This document shows positions 32,134 through 41,455 of a stretch of DNA of 64,000 nucleotides, piece after piece. The position numbers were made by a program, and so were the translations under genes. How positions within the stretch are numbered: position 1 is the first letter of the stretch; every line of letters begins with the position of its first letter. Below the pieces are notes generated by a model. It searched no databases. It was not told the origin of the DNA and saw only the letters and a list, made by a program, of their open reading frames with translations. The stretch is from Halorubrum sp. JWXQ-INN 858 (GTDB taxonomy: Archaea; Halobacteriota; Halobacteria; Halobacteriales; Haloferacaceae), in the NCBI RefSeq assembly GCF_009806985.1, contig NZ_WUAX01000011.1, positions 400,834-464,833 on the forward strand, given 5' to 3'.

Positions 32134-34473
32134 ATGCACGAACCCGGTCCGCCGCGCGCGACGAGCGTCGGGGAGTCGGTCGAGTTGGCCCCGCGGAACC
32201 CGGACCCGTCGGGCGAGTACGGGTGGACGCTCCGTTCGGTTCCCGCCGGAAGCGCCGCGGCCGTCGACACCACGCCCGGCGACGCGCGGGACGGCGTCCT
32301 GCGTGCCGGCGAAACGACCCGCCGGGACGACCCGGTCGTCCACCTCCATCCGGACGCGCCGGGGACCTACGTCCTCGAACTCGACGCCCCCGACGGGACC
32401 CATCGCCAACGGGTTCTCGCCTTCCCGGACGAGCGACGCCCGGTCGACCTCCGCGTCCCCGCCGCCGACCTCCCGGTCGACGACCCGGCGTCGGTCGACC
32501 GCGTCTCGCTCATGTGGGCGCGGAACGACCGTCTCCTCGCGCGGGACCGGCCGGAACGCGACGGCGACGACTGGGTCATCGAGACGCGCGCGCCGCCAGG
32601 CCGCCACGGCTTCGGCTTCGTCGTCGACGACGACCTGACCGACCAGCATCGCGACGGCGTCGAGGTCCCCGGCCCGGGTCGCCCACGTCTCACGCTCGAC
32701 GGCGTCCCCCTCGACGCCGACGGGGAGGAGGTCGTCGCCGGAGCGGGAGCCGACGCCGGGACGGCGGCCACCGATATCGACGCCGGGACGGCGGCCGCCG
32801 ATACCGACGCCGCGACCCTCCGGATCACCGCCGACGTCGCGGTCCCGCCGGGCTCCGGGACCGACCCCGCCGACGTCGACGTCGCGTTCCTGCTCGACGA
32901 CCGCGACGTCGACCCCGAGGCCGCCGCCCGGATCGAGGCCCGCGCGGACGGCCACGTGCTGTCCGTGCCGCTCGCGGAGCTGTCCGGGAGCGTTCGCGTC
33001 CACGCGGTCCCGCACGCCGAGCGGTACGGCGCGATCGACACGGTCCGGATCGACCTCGGCGAGGACGGCGATCGCGAGCCGATATCGGTCACCGACCCGC
33101 ACGAGCGGCCCGCGTGGGCGGCGTCGCCGACGATCTACGAGGTGTTCGTCCGGTCGTTCGCGGGCGACACCCTTCCGACGACGTTCCGGGAGATCGAGCG
33201 CCGCGTCCCGTACGTCGAGAGCCTCGGCGTCGACGTCCTCTGGTTGACCCCCGTGCTCGCGTCGCCGACGGACCACGGCTATCACGTGACGGACTTCGCC
33301 GAGACCGCCGCCGACCTCGGCCCCCGCGAGGCGTTCGAGTCGCTCGTCGACAGGTGTCACGAGGCGGGGATCCGTGTCGTCTTCGACCTGGTGATCAACC
33401 ACACCTCCCGCGACCACCCCGCGTTCCAGCTGCACGCGGCCGGCGTCGACGCCTATCGGGACCACTACCGACGGACGGACGGCGCGTTCGACGTCACCGA
33501 CACGGACTGGGCGTCGCTCGATCCCGGCGACATGCCGGAGTACTACTTCAATTGGCGGCGGATCCCCAACCTGAACTTCGACAGCCCGACCGTCAGGGCG
33601 TGGCTGCTCGACGTCGTCGACGACTGGGCGGCCGTCGTCGACGGGTTCCGCGCCGACGTCGCGTGGGGCGTCCCCCACGGCTTCTGGAAGGAGGTCGCGG
33701 ACCGCGTCCCCGACGACGTGCTCCTGCTCGACGAGACGCTCCCGCACGACCCCTTCTACGGCGAGGGGGAGTTCGACCTCCACTACGACACCTCGCTGTA
33801 CGGAACGCTCCGGGGGATCGGAGCGGGTGACGAGCCCGCCGACGCCGTCGCCGACGCGCTCGACCGGGCCACGTGGCTCGGCTTCGACGACCCCGGCGTC
33901 CAGATGCGGTACGTCGAGAACCACGACGAGGACCGCTACCTCGCGGCGCACGGCGAGGCCGCGCTCCGGGCGGCCGCCGCGGTGACGTTCACGCTCCCCG
34001 GCGCGCCGATGGTGTACGCGGGCCAGGAACGCGGCAACGTGTCCACCCGCGGCCCGATGCGATGGCACGACGGCGACAACGCGCTCACCGACTACCACCG
34101 CGACCTCTCGGCGCTCCGCGCCGCCCAGCCGGCGCTGCGGGAGGGCGAGGTCGCGTTCGACGGCGCGGCCGCGGCGGTCGCCGTCGACGACGGCGACGCC
34201 GAGCGCGTGACGGCGTACCTGCGTCGTCGAGAGGGCGGTACGACCGATGGGGAGGAGGACACGACCGATGGGGAGGATGACACGGCCGATGGGGGGGAGG
34301 ACACGACCGATGGGGAGGATGACACGGCCGCCGACCGGCTCCTCGTCGTCGTCAACTTCGACCCCGAGCCGGCGACGGTCACGGTGCCGGCGGGGTTCGA
34401 TCGCGACCTGTTCTCGGGCGAACGGGTCGACGGGGAACGGGTCCGCGTCGACAGCGTGGCCGTGATCGAGTAG
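32134..34473 (+). CDS. Alpha-amylase family protein (GH13, maltodextrin/neopullulanase type)
   Basis: A 779-residue cytoplasmic protein. Residues about 1-320 hold N-terminal beta domains with a short TAATDIDAGTAAADTD repeat, then the catalytic barrel begins at SPTIYEVFVRSFAGD. All four GH13 regions are intact: DLVINH (D418-H423), GFRADVAW with nucleophile D508, LLLDETLP with acid/base E534, and VENHDEDR with D598. An acidic 21-nt-unit repeat (DTTDGEDDTADGG) sits before the C-terminal beta domain. Substrate range (maltodextrin, pullulan or cyclodextrin) cannot be fixed. The ATG at 32134 is chosen as the first after the divergent promoter. It acts with the GH15 enzyme on internal glucans. Confidence 0.9.
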   Translation: MHEPGPPRATSVGESVELAPRNPDPSGEYGWTLRSVPAGSAAAVDTTPGDARDGVLRAGETTRRDDPVVHLHPDAPGTYVLELDAPDGTHRQRVLAFPDERRPVDLRVPAADLPVDDPASVDRVSLMWARNDRLLARDRPERDGDDWVIETRAPPGRHGFGFVVDDDLTDQHRDGVEVPGPGRPRLTLDGVPLDADGEEVVAGAGADAGTAATDIDAGTAAADTDAATLRITADVAVPPGSGTDPADVDVAFLLDDRDVDPEAAARIEARADGHVLSVPLAELSGSVRVHAVPHAERYGAIDTVRIDLGEDGDREPISVTDPHERPAWAASPTIYEVFVRSFAGDTLPTTFREIERRVPYVESLGVDVLWLTPVLASPTDHGYHVTDFAETAADLGPREAFESLVDRCHEAGIRVVFDLVINHTSRDHPAFQLHAAGVDAYRDHYRRTDGAFDVTDTDWASLDPGDMPEYYFNWRRIPNLNFDSPTVRAWLLDVVDDWAAVVDGFRADVAWGVPHGFWKEVADRVPDDVLLLDETLPHDPFYGEGEFDLHYDTSLYGTLRGIGAGDEPADAVADALDRATWLGFDDPGVQMRYVENHDEDRYLAAHGEAALRAAAAVTFTLPGAPMVYAGQERGNVSTRGPMRWHDGDNALTDYHRDLSALRAAQPALREGEVAFDGAAAAVAVDDGDAERVTAYLRRREGGTTDGEEDTTDGEDDTADGGEDTTDGEDDTAADRLLVVVNFDPEPATVTVPAGFDRDLFSGERVDGERVRVDSVAVIE
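34240..34332 (+). repeat. 21-nt in-frame repeat within the GH13 gene
   Basis: Four to five units of GACACGACCGATGGGGAGGA-type DNA encode an acidic linker of TTDGED/TADGGE. The unit is a multiple of three, so the frame is kept. Confidence 0.8.
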
Positions 34474-34496
34474 GGGGACGGAATTATCGGCGTTCC

Positions 34497-34562
34497 CGGC
34501 GCGCTGCAGGTCGATTCCAGCGCGCTCCAGGTCGATTCCGGCGCAGCGAGGACCAGAGCCGC
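34497..34562. repeat. 21-nt repeat between the GH13 and phosphatase genes
   Basis: On the minus strand, about three units of GCGCGCYGGAATCGACCTG fill the 93-nt gap between convergent stops. Confidence 0.7.
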
Positions 34563-34566
34563 CCGG

Positions 34567-35913
34567 TCAGATCAGGCTCGCGCCGTCGAAGTCGGTGCGC
34601 GCGTACTCGAGGTCGAGCAGCGTCATCAGCGTCGGGGCGACGTCGAGCAGGTCCGCGTCGTCGATCGTCGCGTCCGGGTGGTCGACGAACAGCGCGGCGT
34701 CGTCGAACGTGTGCATCCCGGTCCGTGGGCCGTCCGAGTCGAACACCCGTTCGTGGGGTTTGAAGCCGGCCTTGAGGTCGAAACCGTGGTTCGGGATCAC
34801 GACGAGGTCGGGGGCGATCTCGTCGTGGTCGCCGCGGAACGCGGTCTCGCGCTCGACGACGCGGCGCGCGACCCGCCGCCCCGTCGGCCCCTCCATGGCC
34901 TGCAGCTCCGCTTTCAGCTCCGCGCGAGCGTCGTCGTACTCGTCCTGCGGGACGCTTCCGCGCGGTTCGCGCCCCTCCAGGTTGAGGTAGTACCGCCCGG
35001 GGATGAGCGAGTAGGCGCGGGTGTCGTCGTCGATGTCGGAGAGCGACCCGTGATCGTCGTCCGCATAGGAGAGCCACCCCTCGCGTTCGAGCCACTCGTT
35101 ACAGTTGACGTCGTACGAGAGCGTGGTGAACCCGTGTGGAGAGGCGACGACGAGCGTGACGTCGTCGGGGAGCGCCCGGCGGAGCTCGCCGAGGTAGCCG
35201 TCGAGGGACCGGTAGAACTCCATGAACTCCTCGTGGTACGTCCCCTTCTCGACGTAGTCGCGCCACAGGAAGTGGTTGACTCGATCGGGAGTCATGAAGA
35301 CGCCGAGGAACAGGTCCCAGTCGTCGCGCTCGACGTACCGTTTGAACGCGGCGGCACGGCGCTCGATCGTCTTGTGTGCGTGGTCGAAGAACGCCGATTT
35401 GTCGGCCTTGTGGCCGAGCTTCGCGTTGACGCTGAGGAGGTACCCCGACTCCACGAGGTAGTTCCGTAGCTCCTCGGGATGTGCCGCCTTGTCGACGTCG
35501 GGCGAGAGGAAGCCGGACACCATCCGCTGAACGCTCCGCTGTGGCGGGAACGTAACGGGGACGTTCATCACCGTGGCGTCGAGGCCCGCCTCCGTGGCGC
35601 GGTCCCAGATCCGGTCGGCCTGTACGTCCCGCCCCATCGGCACGTACGTGTCGTACGATCCGATCTCTCGGTCTTGAAAGCCGTACACGCCGGTTTCTCC
35701 GGGGTTGACCCCGCTGGTGAGCACGGGCCAACACGCGCTCGATTCCGGCGGAACGATGCTGTCGATCGGTCCGCTGGACCCCTCCTTCGCCAGCGCCGTC
35801 AGCGTGGGGAACGTCTCGGGGTTGTCGGCGACGAGGTCGTACGGGACGCCGTCGATCCCGACGAACGCGACGCGCGGGGTGTCACCGCCCCGCAACCGAT
35901 CGAATAGACCCAT
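34567..35913 (-). CDS. Alkaline-phosphatase-superfamily phosphodiesterase/phosphatase
   Basis: A 448-residue protein of the type I phosphodiesterase/nucleotide pyrophosphatase group. Metal and nucleophile positions are visible: RVAFVGIDGVPYDLV with D at the first metal site, then SIVPPESSACWPVLTSGVNPG where a Ser/Thr nucleophile is expected. MTPDRVNHFLW and VASPHGF (in place of the usual SDHG), plus a C-terminal PNHGFDLKAGF and GMHTFDDAALFV, complete the metal sites. It is soluble, without a signal sequence. Such proteins in haloarchaea often cleave nucleotide-sugar or phosphonate-type substrates; the substrate is unknown. The ATG at 35913 (MGLFDRLRGG) is chosen as the usual start. Confidence 0.85.
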   Translation of the reverse strand: MGLFDRLRGGDTPRVAFVGIDGVPYDLVADNPETFPTLTALAKEGSSGPIDSIVPPESSACWPVLTSGVNPGETGVYGFQDREIGSYDTYVPMGRDVQADRIWDRATEAGLDATVMNVPVTFPPQRSVQRMVSGFLSPDVDKAAHPEELRNYLVESGYLLSVNAKLGHKADKSAFFDHAHKTIERRAAAFKRYVERDDWDLFLGVFMTPDRVNHFLWRDYVEKGTYHEEFMEFYRSLDGYLGELRRALPDDVTLVVASPHGFTTLSYDVNCNEWLEREGWLSYADDDHGSLSDIDDDTRAYSLIPGRYYLNLEGREPRGSVPQDEYDDARAELKAELQAMEGPTGRRVARRVVERETAFRGDHDEIAPDLVVIPNHGFDLKAGFKPHERVFDSDGPRTGMHTFDDAALFVDHPDATIDDADLLDVAPTLMTLLDLEYARTDFDGASLI

Positions 35914-36083
35914 ACACACCCATTCCATGGTAGCCCCCAAAAGGGTTCACATCCGTTCATCCCGCGTGACGTCACGATCGACGGCCAGAACGCGCTCCCC
36001 GCCGACGTGAACGCACCCCCTGCCGACGCGAACGACCGCGGTAGTCCCGCCACATCCAAGTACCGATGGGGAGTACGGTCCCC
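35914..36083. other. Divergent spacer between the phosphatase and kinase genes
   Basis: GC-rich with CCCTTTTGGG near 35936-35945 as the only TATA-like element (minus strand, about 25-30 nt from the ATG). GCCGACGTGAACGC recurs as GCCGACGCGAACGA (about 36001-36033), a short duplication. Confidence 0.35.
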
Positions 36084-38774
36084 ATGAGCGGCCCCCCGTT
36101 GCACGTCCTCTATGCGGACGGAGACGACGCGTTCGTCTCCGCGGTCGAGCGGGACCTCGACGACGGGGAGATCGGATTCGAGCTGACCCGCGCTCGGACG
36201 TACGCGGAGGCGGTCGCGGCGGTCGACGCGGCGAGCATCGGCGAGCCGGGAACGGGGGGTACCGACGACATCGACTGCGTCGTGGCGGACCGCGACCTGG
36301 GGTCGGGGACGGGCCTCGACCTCCTCGAACGCGTCCGGTCACGTGACCACGCCTTCCCGTTCGTGTTCGTCGCCGACGGCGACGAGCGCGTCGCGGCCGC
36401 CGCGATCGGCGCGGGCGTGACCGACTACGTCAGGAAGCGGGACCCGGAGGCCGTCGCCCTGATCGGCGAGCGGATCCGCCGCGCGGTCGCGAGTTACCGG
36501 GCGGAACGGGCCCGGCACGAGCGGACCCGGGAGCTCGCGACGCTCCACGCCGTGAGCGCCGCGCTCGCCGCGGACGCCCCGCTTGCGGAGCGGTTAGAGG
36601 AGGTGGTCACGGCGCTGCCCGCGGGCTGGCAGCGACCGGACCGGACCGCGGCGCGTCTCGCGTTCGACGGCGTCGAGTACCGGACCCCGAACTTCGTCGA
36701 CGACTCGGTCGCGACCCAGTCCGTCGAGGCGACCGCGGGAGAGACGACCGTCCGGCTCACGGTGGCGGACGTCGGTGACCCTGCGGATCTCGGCTTCGCG
36801 GACGGCCGGTCCGGCGCCGACCCCGACGACGCCCCGGGCGTGTTCTTACCCGAGGAAGCGGACCTCCTCCGGTCCGTCGCGGACCTCGTCGCCGTCCACG
36901 TCGACCGCGCGGAAACCGCCGAGCGGCTCGAAGGGTTCGCCGGGCGGCTGGACGCGATCCTCCAGCACACGACGAACATCGTGTTCATGAAGGACCTCGA
37001 GGGGCGGTACGTGCTCGTCAACGACGCGTTCGTGGAGTTCGTCGGTCGCGGCCGCGACGAGGTGATCGGCCGGACCGCCGCCGAGCTCCACGACGCGTCG
37101 GCCGTGCCGTGGATCGACGAACACGACGCCGAGACGCTACGGGTCGGGGAGCTCCGGCGCTTCGAGGAGCACTACCCGCGTCCCGACGGCGTCAGGCGGT
37201 TCGTCACCGTCCGGATCCCGCTGTTCGACGAGGACGGCGAGCCGTACGCGATGTACGGGATCGCGACGGACATCACCGAGGAGACCCGTCTCGCGGAGGA
37301 GCGCGTCGAGCTGTTGGACCGGATGACCGACGGGTTCGTCGCGGTCGACGGCGACGGCCACGTCACCTACGCCAACGACCGGGTGGCGGGGATCGTCGAC
37401 CGGAAGCCGGCGGACCTCGTCGGGAAACCCCTCGAGGAGGCGTTCCCGGGCGTGGACAACGACGCGTTCGCCACGGCGTTCGCGGAGGCGAAGGCGACCG
37501 GGGAAGCGACCGCGGCGACGGGATACGTCGAGCCGCTCGACCGCTGGTTCGAGTCGCGGGTGTACCCCTCCGAGTCGGGCGTGTCGATGTACTTCCGTGA
37601 CGTCACCGAGTCGGTCCGAGAGCGTCGGGAGCTGGAGCGTCGCGAGCGAACCATGCGCCGGCTGTACGAGGCGATCGCGGGGAAGGACGGGACGTTCGAG
37701 ACGAAGGTCGGAGCGCTCCTGGCGCTCGGCAAGGAGACGCTGGGCGTCGAGTCGGGGGTCCTCTCCCGCGTCGAGGGTGGCGAGTACACCGCCGAAGTCG
37801 TCGACGACGACACGGGGACGTTCGAGCGCGGAGCGACGACCCCGCTCGACGCGACCAACTGCGAGCGGGTGATCGTCAGCGAAGAGTCGCTACAGATCGG
37901 CGACGTCGGCACGGACACGGAGCTGTCCCGGCGAGCCGGCTTCACGGAGCTCGGGATCTCCTGTTACCTCGGGGCCCCCGTCGTCGTCGACGACGACGTG
38001 TATGGCACGTTCTGCTTTTACGACCGCGAGGAACGAGTGGAGCCGTTCTCCGAGTGGGAAGTGACCCTCGTGGACCTGATGGCGCGGTGGGTGAGCTACG
38101 AGCTGGAGCGGCGGGCGGCGGAGGCGGAGACGGCCCGCGAGCGCGACCGGTTGGAGACGTTCGCGGGCACGGTCTCACACGACCTGCGGAACCCGCTCAA
38201 CGTCGCGGCCGGCCACGTCGACCTGGCCCGCGAGGACGGCGACTCGCCGGGGCTCGCACGCGCCGCGGACGCGCTCGATCGGATGGCCGAGCTGATCGAC
38301 GACGCGCTCTCGTTCGCCCGGCTCGGGACCAAGGTGGTCGACGTCGAACGGGTCGACCTCGACGACGTCGCCCGGGAGGCGTGGGCGACCGTCGACGTCC
38401 GGGCGGCGACGCTCGTCGTCGCGGATCCGGGCACGGTCGCCGGCGACCGCTCCCGGATCCGGACGCTGTTCGAGAACCTGTTCCGGAACGCGGTCGAACA
38501 CGGCGGCGACGACGTGACGATCACCGTCACGCGGACGACGACCGGTTTCCGCGTCGACGACGACGGCCCCGGGATCCCGGCGGACGGCCGCGAGCACGTC
38601 TTCGAGCTGGGGTACACCACGAGCGAGCACGGGACCGGCTTCGGGCTCGGGATCGTCTCGCAGATCGCGGCGGCGCACGGGTGGCGCGTCGAGGCGGCCG
38701 AGAGCGACGACGGCGGGGCGCGGATCGCGTTCCACGGCGTCCCACACCTCGCCGCGGTCCCGACCCGGCAGTGA
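36084..38774 (+). CDS. Soluble multidomain sensor histidine kinase (REC-PAS-PAS-GAF-HisKA-HATPase)
   Basis: An 896-residue cytoplasmic kinase with no membrane span. In order: a receiver-like domain (about 1-135; acceptor-type D in [11 protein letters not shown]), a variable region, PAS1 (about 285-405; [21 protein letters not shown]), PAS2 (about 410-510; [19 protein letters not shown]), a GAF domain (about 530-680; [19 protein letters not shown]), the H-box [15 protein letters not shown] with H699, and ATPase motifs [14 protein letters not shown] (N box), VDDDGPGIP and GTGFGLGI. This is a common haloarchaeal design for sensing redox, light or metabolites. No response regulator is adjacent, so its partner is unknown. 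Confidence 0.92.
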   Translation: MSGPPLHVLYADGDDAFVSAVERDLDDGEIGFELTRARTYAEAVAAVDAASIGEPGTGGTDDIDCVVADRDLGSGTGLDLLERVRSRDHAFPFVFVADGDERVAAAAIGAGVTDYVRKRDPEAVALIGERIRRAVASYRAERARHERTRELATLHAVSAALAADAPLAERLEEVVTALPAGWQRPDRTAARLAFDGVEYRTPNFVDDSVATQSVEATAGETTVRLTVADVGDPADLGFADGRSGADPDDAPGVFLPEEADLLRSVADLVAVHVDRAETAERLEGFAGRLDAILQHTTNIVFMKDLEGRYVLVNDAFVEFVGRGRDEVIGRTAAELHDASAVPWIDEHDAETLRVGELRRFEEHYPRPDGVRRFVTVRIPLFDEDGEPYAMYGIATDITEETRLAEERVELLDRMTDGFVAVDGDGHVTYANDRVAGIVDRKPADLVGKPLEEAFPGVDNDAFATAFAEAKATGEATAATGYVEPLDRWFESRVYPSESGVSMYFRDVTESVRERRELERRERTMRRLYEAIAGKDGTFETKVGALLALGKETLGVESGVLSRVEGGEYTAEVVDDDTGTFERGATTPLDATNCERVIVSEESLQIGDVGTDTELSRRAGFTELGISCYLGAPVVVDDDVYGTFCFYDREERVEPFSEWEVTLVDLMARWVSYELERRAAEAETARERDRLETFAGTVSHDLRNPLNVAAGHVDLAREDGDSPGLARAADALDRMAELIDDALSFARLGTKVVDVERVDLDDVAREAWATVDVRAATLVVADPGTVAGDRSRIRTLFENLFRNAVEHGGDDVTITVTRTTTGFRVDDDGPGIPADGREHVFELGYTTSEHGTGFGLGIVSQIAAAHGWRVEAAESDDGGARIAFHGVPHLAAVPTRQ

Positions 38775-38836
38775 GCCGACCGCCGCCGGCCGGCTCGGTC
38801 CGTGATGACGGCTCTGTCCGCGACAACGGCTCGGTT

Positions 38837-38945
38837 TATAAGCGATCGGAGCGGACGGGAATAGTATATAAACGCCCCCGCGGATCCGGCAGGAACTACT
38901 TATAAACGCCTCGCGAATCCGACCGAACTCACTTATAAACGCCCC
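38837..38945. repeat. 30-34-nt repeat array carrying TATA cores (second array)
   Basis: Four TATA cores at 38837 (TATAAG), 38867, 38901 and 38934 (TATAAA), spacings 30, 34 and 33 nt. The last three share TATAAACGCC followed by YCGCGRATCCG and GGAACT or GAACTCAC. It is the same design as the array at 11837-11960. It lies after the histidine kinase gene, about 120 nt upstream of phzF. Confidence 0.8.
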
Positions 38946-39030
38946 GCGAAGGCAACGGAACTCCTGTGGCGTGTGTCGACACGGTCACGGAGCCGATGGG
39001 GAGAGCCGACGGTGGCGGCAGCCGTCCCCG

Positions 39031-39041
39031 GTCCTTTTGAA
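39031..39041 (+). promoter_or_regulatory. TATA-like box of the PhzF-family gene
   Basis: GTCCTTTTGAA about 22-32 nt upstream of the ATG at 39063. Confidence 0.45.
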
Positions 39042-39062
39042 CCCGGCCCGCGACGACCGCGC

Positions 39063-39980
39063 ATGGAGACGCGACGCACGCTGCTCGTCGACGCGTTCAC
39101 CGACGAGCCGCTCGCCGGCAACGTCGCCGGCGTGGTGCCCGACGCGGAGGGGTTGAGCGAGGACCGAATGGGGCGGATCGCCGCCGAGCTCGGGGCGTCC
39201 GAGACGGCGTTCCTCACGCCGCTCGACGACGGCGCGGACGCCGACCGCCGGGTGCGCTACTTCACGCCGACCACCGAGGTCGACCTCTGTGGCCACGCGA
39301 CGATCGCGAGCTACGTCGCGCTGTTCGCGGACGGAGTCGTCGACGCCGGCGCGGACGTCCTCCGGACGAACGTCGGCGACCTCCCGATCGACGTCGAGGA
39401 GTCGGGCCGCGTCTGGATGACACAGGACGCCCCGACGGTGCGGCCGGTCGACGTCGACTACGACCGGCTCGGTGACGCGCTCGGGGTCGACCCCGCCGCG
39501 CTCCGCGACGTCGGCGCGGACCTCCCGGTGGCGGTCGCCTCGACCGGGCTTCCGTTCCTCGTCGTCCCCGTCAACTTCCTCGAACGGCTCGGCGAGGCCG
39601 ACCCGGACCTGAGCGCCGTGGAGGCGCTCTCGGCCGAACACGACGTCGCCGGCGTCTACGCGTTCACCTTCGACGCGGTCGAGGCGGGATCGACGCTCCA
39701 CGGCCGGGCGTTCGCCCCCGCGGCGGGCGTCCCCGAGGACCCGGTGACCGGGACCGCCAGCGGCGCGTGCGGCGCGTACCTCCACGCGGTCGACGCGTTC
39801 GACGGCGACGCGCCCGCGGAAATGCGCTTCGAGCAGGGGCACTTCCTCGACCGACCGGGGCTAGTCCACGTGCGGGTCGACGGCGACGAGGTGCGCGTCG
39901 GCGGCGACGCCGTCGTCTCGTTGCGGGGTGAGCTCGCGCTCCCCGACGCCGCGGACGATGACGACATCATCGAGGTCTGA
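39063..39980 (+). CDS. PhzF family isomerase
   Basis: A 305-residue protein of the PhzF/diaminopimelate-epimerase fold, built of two similar halves. Conserved features: TLLVDAFTDEPLAGNVAGVV at the N terminus with the AGN motif, GASETAFLTP holding the catalytic-type glutamate, FTPTTEVDLCGHATIAS, and PEDPVTGTASGACGAYL in the C-terminal half. Family members isomerise small acids, including a phenazine intermediate, but most have unknown substrates; no phenazine genes are present here. The ATG at 39063 follows a TATA-like element. It stands alone, convergent with the next gene. Confidence 0.9.
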   Translation: METRRTLLVDAFTDEPLAGNVAGVVPDAEGLSEDRMGRIAAELGASETAFLTPLDDGADADRRVRYFTPTTEVDLCGHATIASYVALFADGVVDAGADVLRTNVGDLPIDVEESGRVWMTQDAPTVRPVDVDYDRLGDALGVDPAALRDVGADLPVAVASTGLPFLVVPVNFLERLGEADPDLSAVEALSAEHDVAGVYAFTFDAVEAGSTLHGRAFAPAAGVPEDPVTGTASGACGAYLHAVDAFDGDAPAEMRFEQGHFLDRPGLVHVRVDGDEVRVGGDAVVSLRGELALPDAADDDDIIEV

Positions 39981-40034
39981 CGGGGCCTCCGACCCGGGAC
40001 GCCGCCACACTCCCGTTTCTCCCTCACTCTCTCG

Positions 40035-41195
40035 TCACCGACCGCCGGCGACCTCGCGCTCCCACGCGTCGAGCCAGTCGGCGCGGTTCTCGCGGAGCGT
40101 CGGGTAGTCGAAGTGGACGATGTCCGCGGGCTCCTCCGCGAACTCGCGGTACACCGCGGGCGGCTCGACGCCCGTCACCGGCCCCGTGACGTTCAGCTCG
40201 GCGATGGCGCGCTGGGTGTCGTCCGCGAGGACGAAGTCCATGAACGCGTGGGCCAGCTCGTCGTCGTCGCCGTCGGCGAACCGCGCCATCCCGTTGAGGT
40301 TGGCGTAGCCGCCGCCGTCGAGGAACGCGACCCGGTGTTTCTCCAAGTCGTTGCCGAACCGCTCGGCGTACACGCGGTCGTTCGAGTAGGAGACGACGAC
40401 GTTCAGCTCGTTCGCCTCGAACTGCGGGTACATCTCCGACCACGAGGAGAGGACGACCGCGTTCTCGAGGAGGTCGTTCCAGTAGTCGAGGTAGCCGTCC
40501 GGGCCGTGTTCGGCGATCGTCCACAGCAGGAACATCTCGCCGGTGTCGCCCTCCAACGGGTTCGGGATCCCGATCTCGCCCTCGTACACCGGGTCGAGCA
40601 GGTCCGCGAACGAGGTCGGCTCCGGGACGGTCCGGCCGTCGTACACGACCGCACAGTAGTTCTGGTACGTCGGGATCACCCGTCCGTCGGGGTCGAACTC
40701 GAACGCCTCGCGCACGTCGTCGACGTTCGCGAGCGCCGACCGGTCCGTCGCGCGGAAGAGGTCGCCGTCGGTCTCCGCGTCGACCCGGTACAGGTCCGAC
40801 GGCTTCACGCCGAGGTACACCTCCGGCTCGACGTCCAGCCCGGCCTGCCGACGTTGGATGTAGTGATTCACCTCGCCGTCGGGAACCGCCCACTCCAGCT
40901 CGGCGTCGTGGGTCGCCTCGAACCGCTCCTTGATCCACTCGCCGGGGCTCGTCGTCGGGGCGTCGACGAGGGTGTCGTACGTCGCGACCGTCAGCGTCGG
41001 CGTGTCGTCGGTCTCCCCCACCGTCTCCCCTTCGGTCGAGGTTCCGTCGCCGCCCGCCGACCCGTCGTCGGAGCCGCTTCCGCCCCCGTCGTCGGAGCCG
41101 ACTCCAGCCCCGTCGTCGGTTCGTTCGGCCGCACAGCCGGCCAATCCGGCACTCACCGTCCCGGCACCGGTCGCGAGGAACGCTCGTCGGTTCAT
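40035..41195 (-). CDS. Thiamine-type ABC transporter substrate-binding lipoprotein
   Basis: A 386-residue Tat lipoprotein: MNRRAFLATG, then lipobox LAGC with C21, followed by a Ser/Gly/Asp-rich tether to about residue 65. The periplasmic-binding domain resembles ThiB/TbpA: LTVATYDTLVDAPTTSPGEW, EWAVPDGEVNHYIQRRQAG, YLGVKPSDLYRVDAET, NYCAVVYDGRTVPEPTSF, LDPVYEGEIGIPNPL, VVVSYSNDRVYAE. No permease or ATPase is adjacent, which is unusual for this class. The ATG at 41195 follows minus-strand TTTTGTATTAC (about 41216-41226). Thiamine or a thiamine precursor is the best substrate guess. Confidence 0.82.
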   Translation of the reverse strand: MNRRAFLATGAGTVSAGLAGCAAERTDDGAGVGSDDGGGSGSDDGSAGGDGTSTEGETVGETDDTPTLTVATYDTLVDAPTTSPGEWIKERFEATHDAELEWAVPDGEVNHYIQRRQAGLDVEPEVYLGVKPSDLYRVDAETDGDLFRATDRSALANVDDVREAFEFDPDGRVIPTYQNYCAVVYDGRTVPEPTSFADLLDPVYEGEIGIPNPLEGDTGEMFLLWTIAEHGPDGYLDYWNDLLENAVVLSSWSEMYPQFEANELNVVVSYSNDRVYAERFGNDLEKHRVAFLDGGGYANLNGMARFADGDDDELAHAFMDFVLADDTQRAIAELNVTGPVTGVEPPAVYREFAEEPADIVHFDYPTLRENRADWLDAWEREVAGGR

Positions 41196-41215
41196 TACCG
41201 AGTGATTTTACCCAG

Positions 41216-41226
41216 TAATACAAAAG
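41216..41226 (-). promoter_or_regulatory. TATA-like box of the thiamine-type binding protein
   Basis: Minus-strand TTTTGTATTAC 21-31 nt upstream of the ATG at 41195. Confidence 0.5.
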
Positions 41227-41228
41227 CA

Positions 41229-41396
41229 GTGCGATCGCTGGGACGGCACGATCGCGGATCTGGTGCGGTCGTGGGGACGGCACGATCGCGGGGACGGTGC
41301 GGTCGTGGGGACGGCACGATCGCGGAGACGGTGCGGTCGTGGGGACGGCACGGTCGCAGGGACGGTGCGGCCGTGGGGACGGCGCGGTCACGAGTC
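41229..41396. repeat. 17/34-nt tandem repeat between divergent genes
   Basis: About ten 17-nt units of the form GGYRCGRTCGYGGGGAC, paired into 34-nt higher-order units (GGTGCGGTCGTGGGGAC then GGCACGATCGCGGGGAC). They separate the promoters of the binding-protein gene and hjc. Each unit has a near-palindromic CGRTCG centre. Confidence 0.85.
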
Positions 41397-41455
41397 GCGC
41401 CCCTTTTGTCTCCCACGGGAGTACCGGTCGACAATGACCGATCCGGGTGAGACAG

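Noticed and set aside
38837..38945. Possible CRISPR array from regular 33-nt spacing
   Set aside because: The whole unit repeats with degeneration; there are no identical repeats separated by unique spacers and no cas genes.
41229..41396. Possible CRISPR or replication origin iterons
   Set aside because: Units are contiguous without spacers, and no orc1/cdc6 gene or AT-rich unwinding region is nearby.
40035..41455. Possible TPP riboswitch before the thiamine-type binding protein
   Set aside because: The ATG lies about 25 nt from its TATA box, leaving no room for a leader, and no THI-box words are seen.
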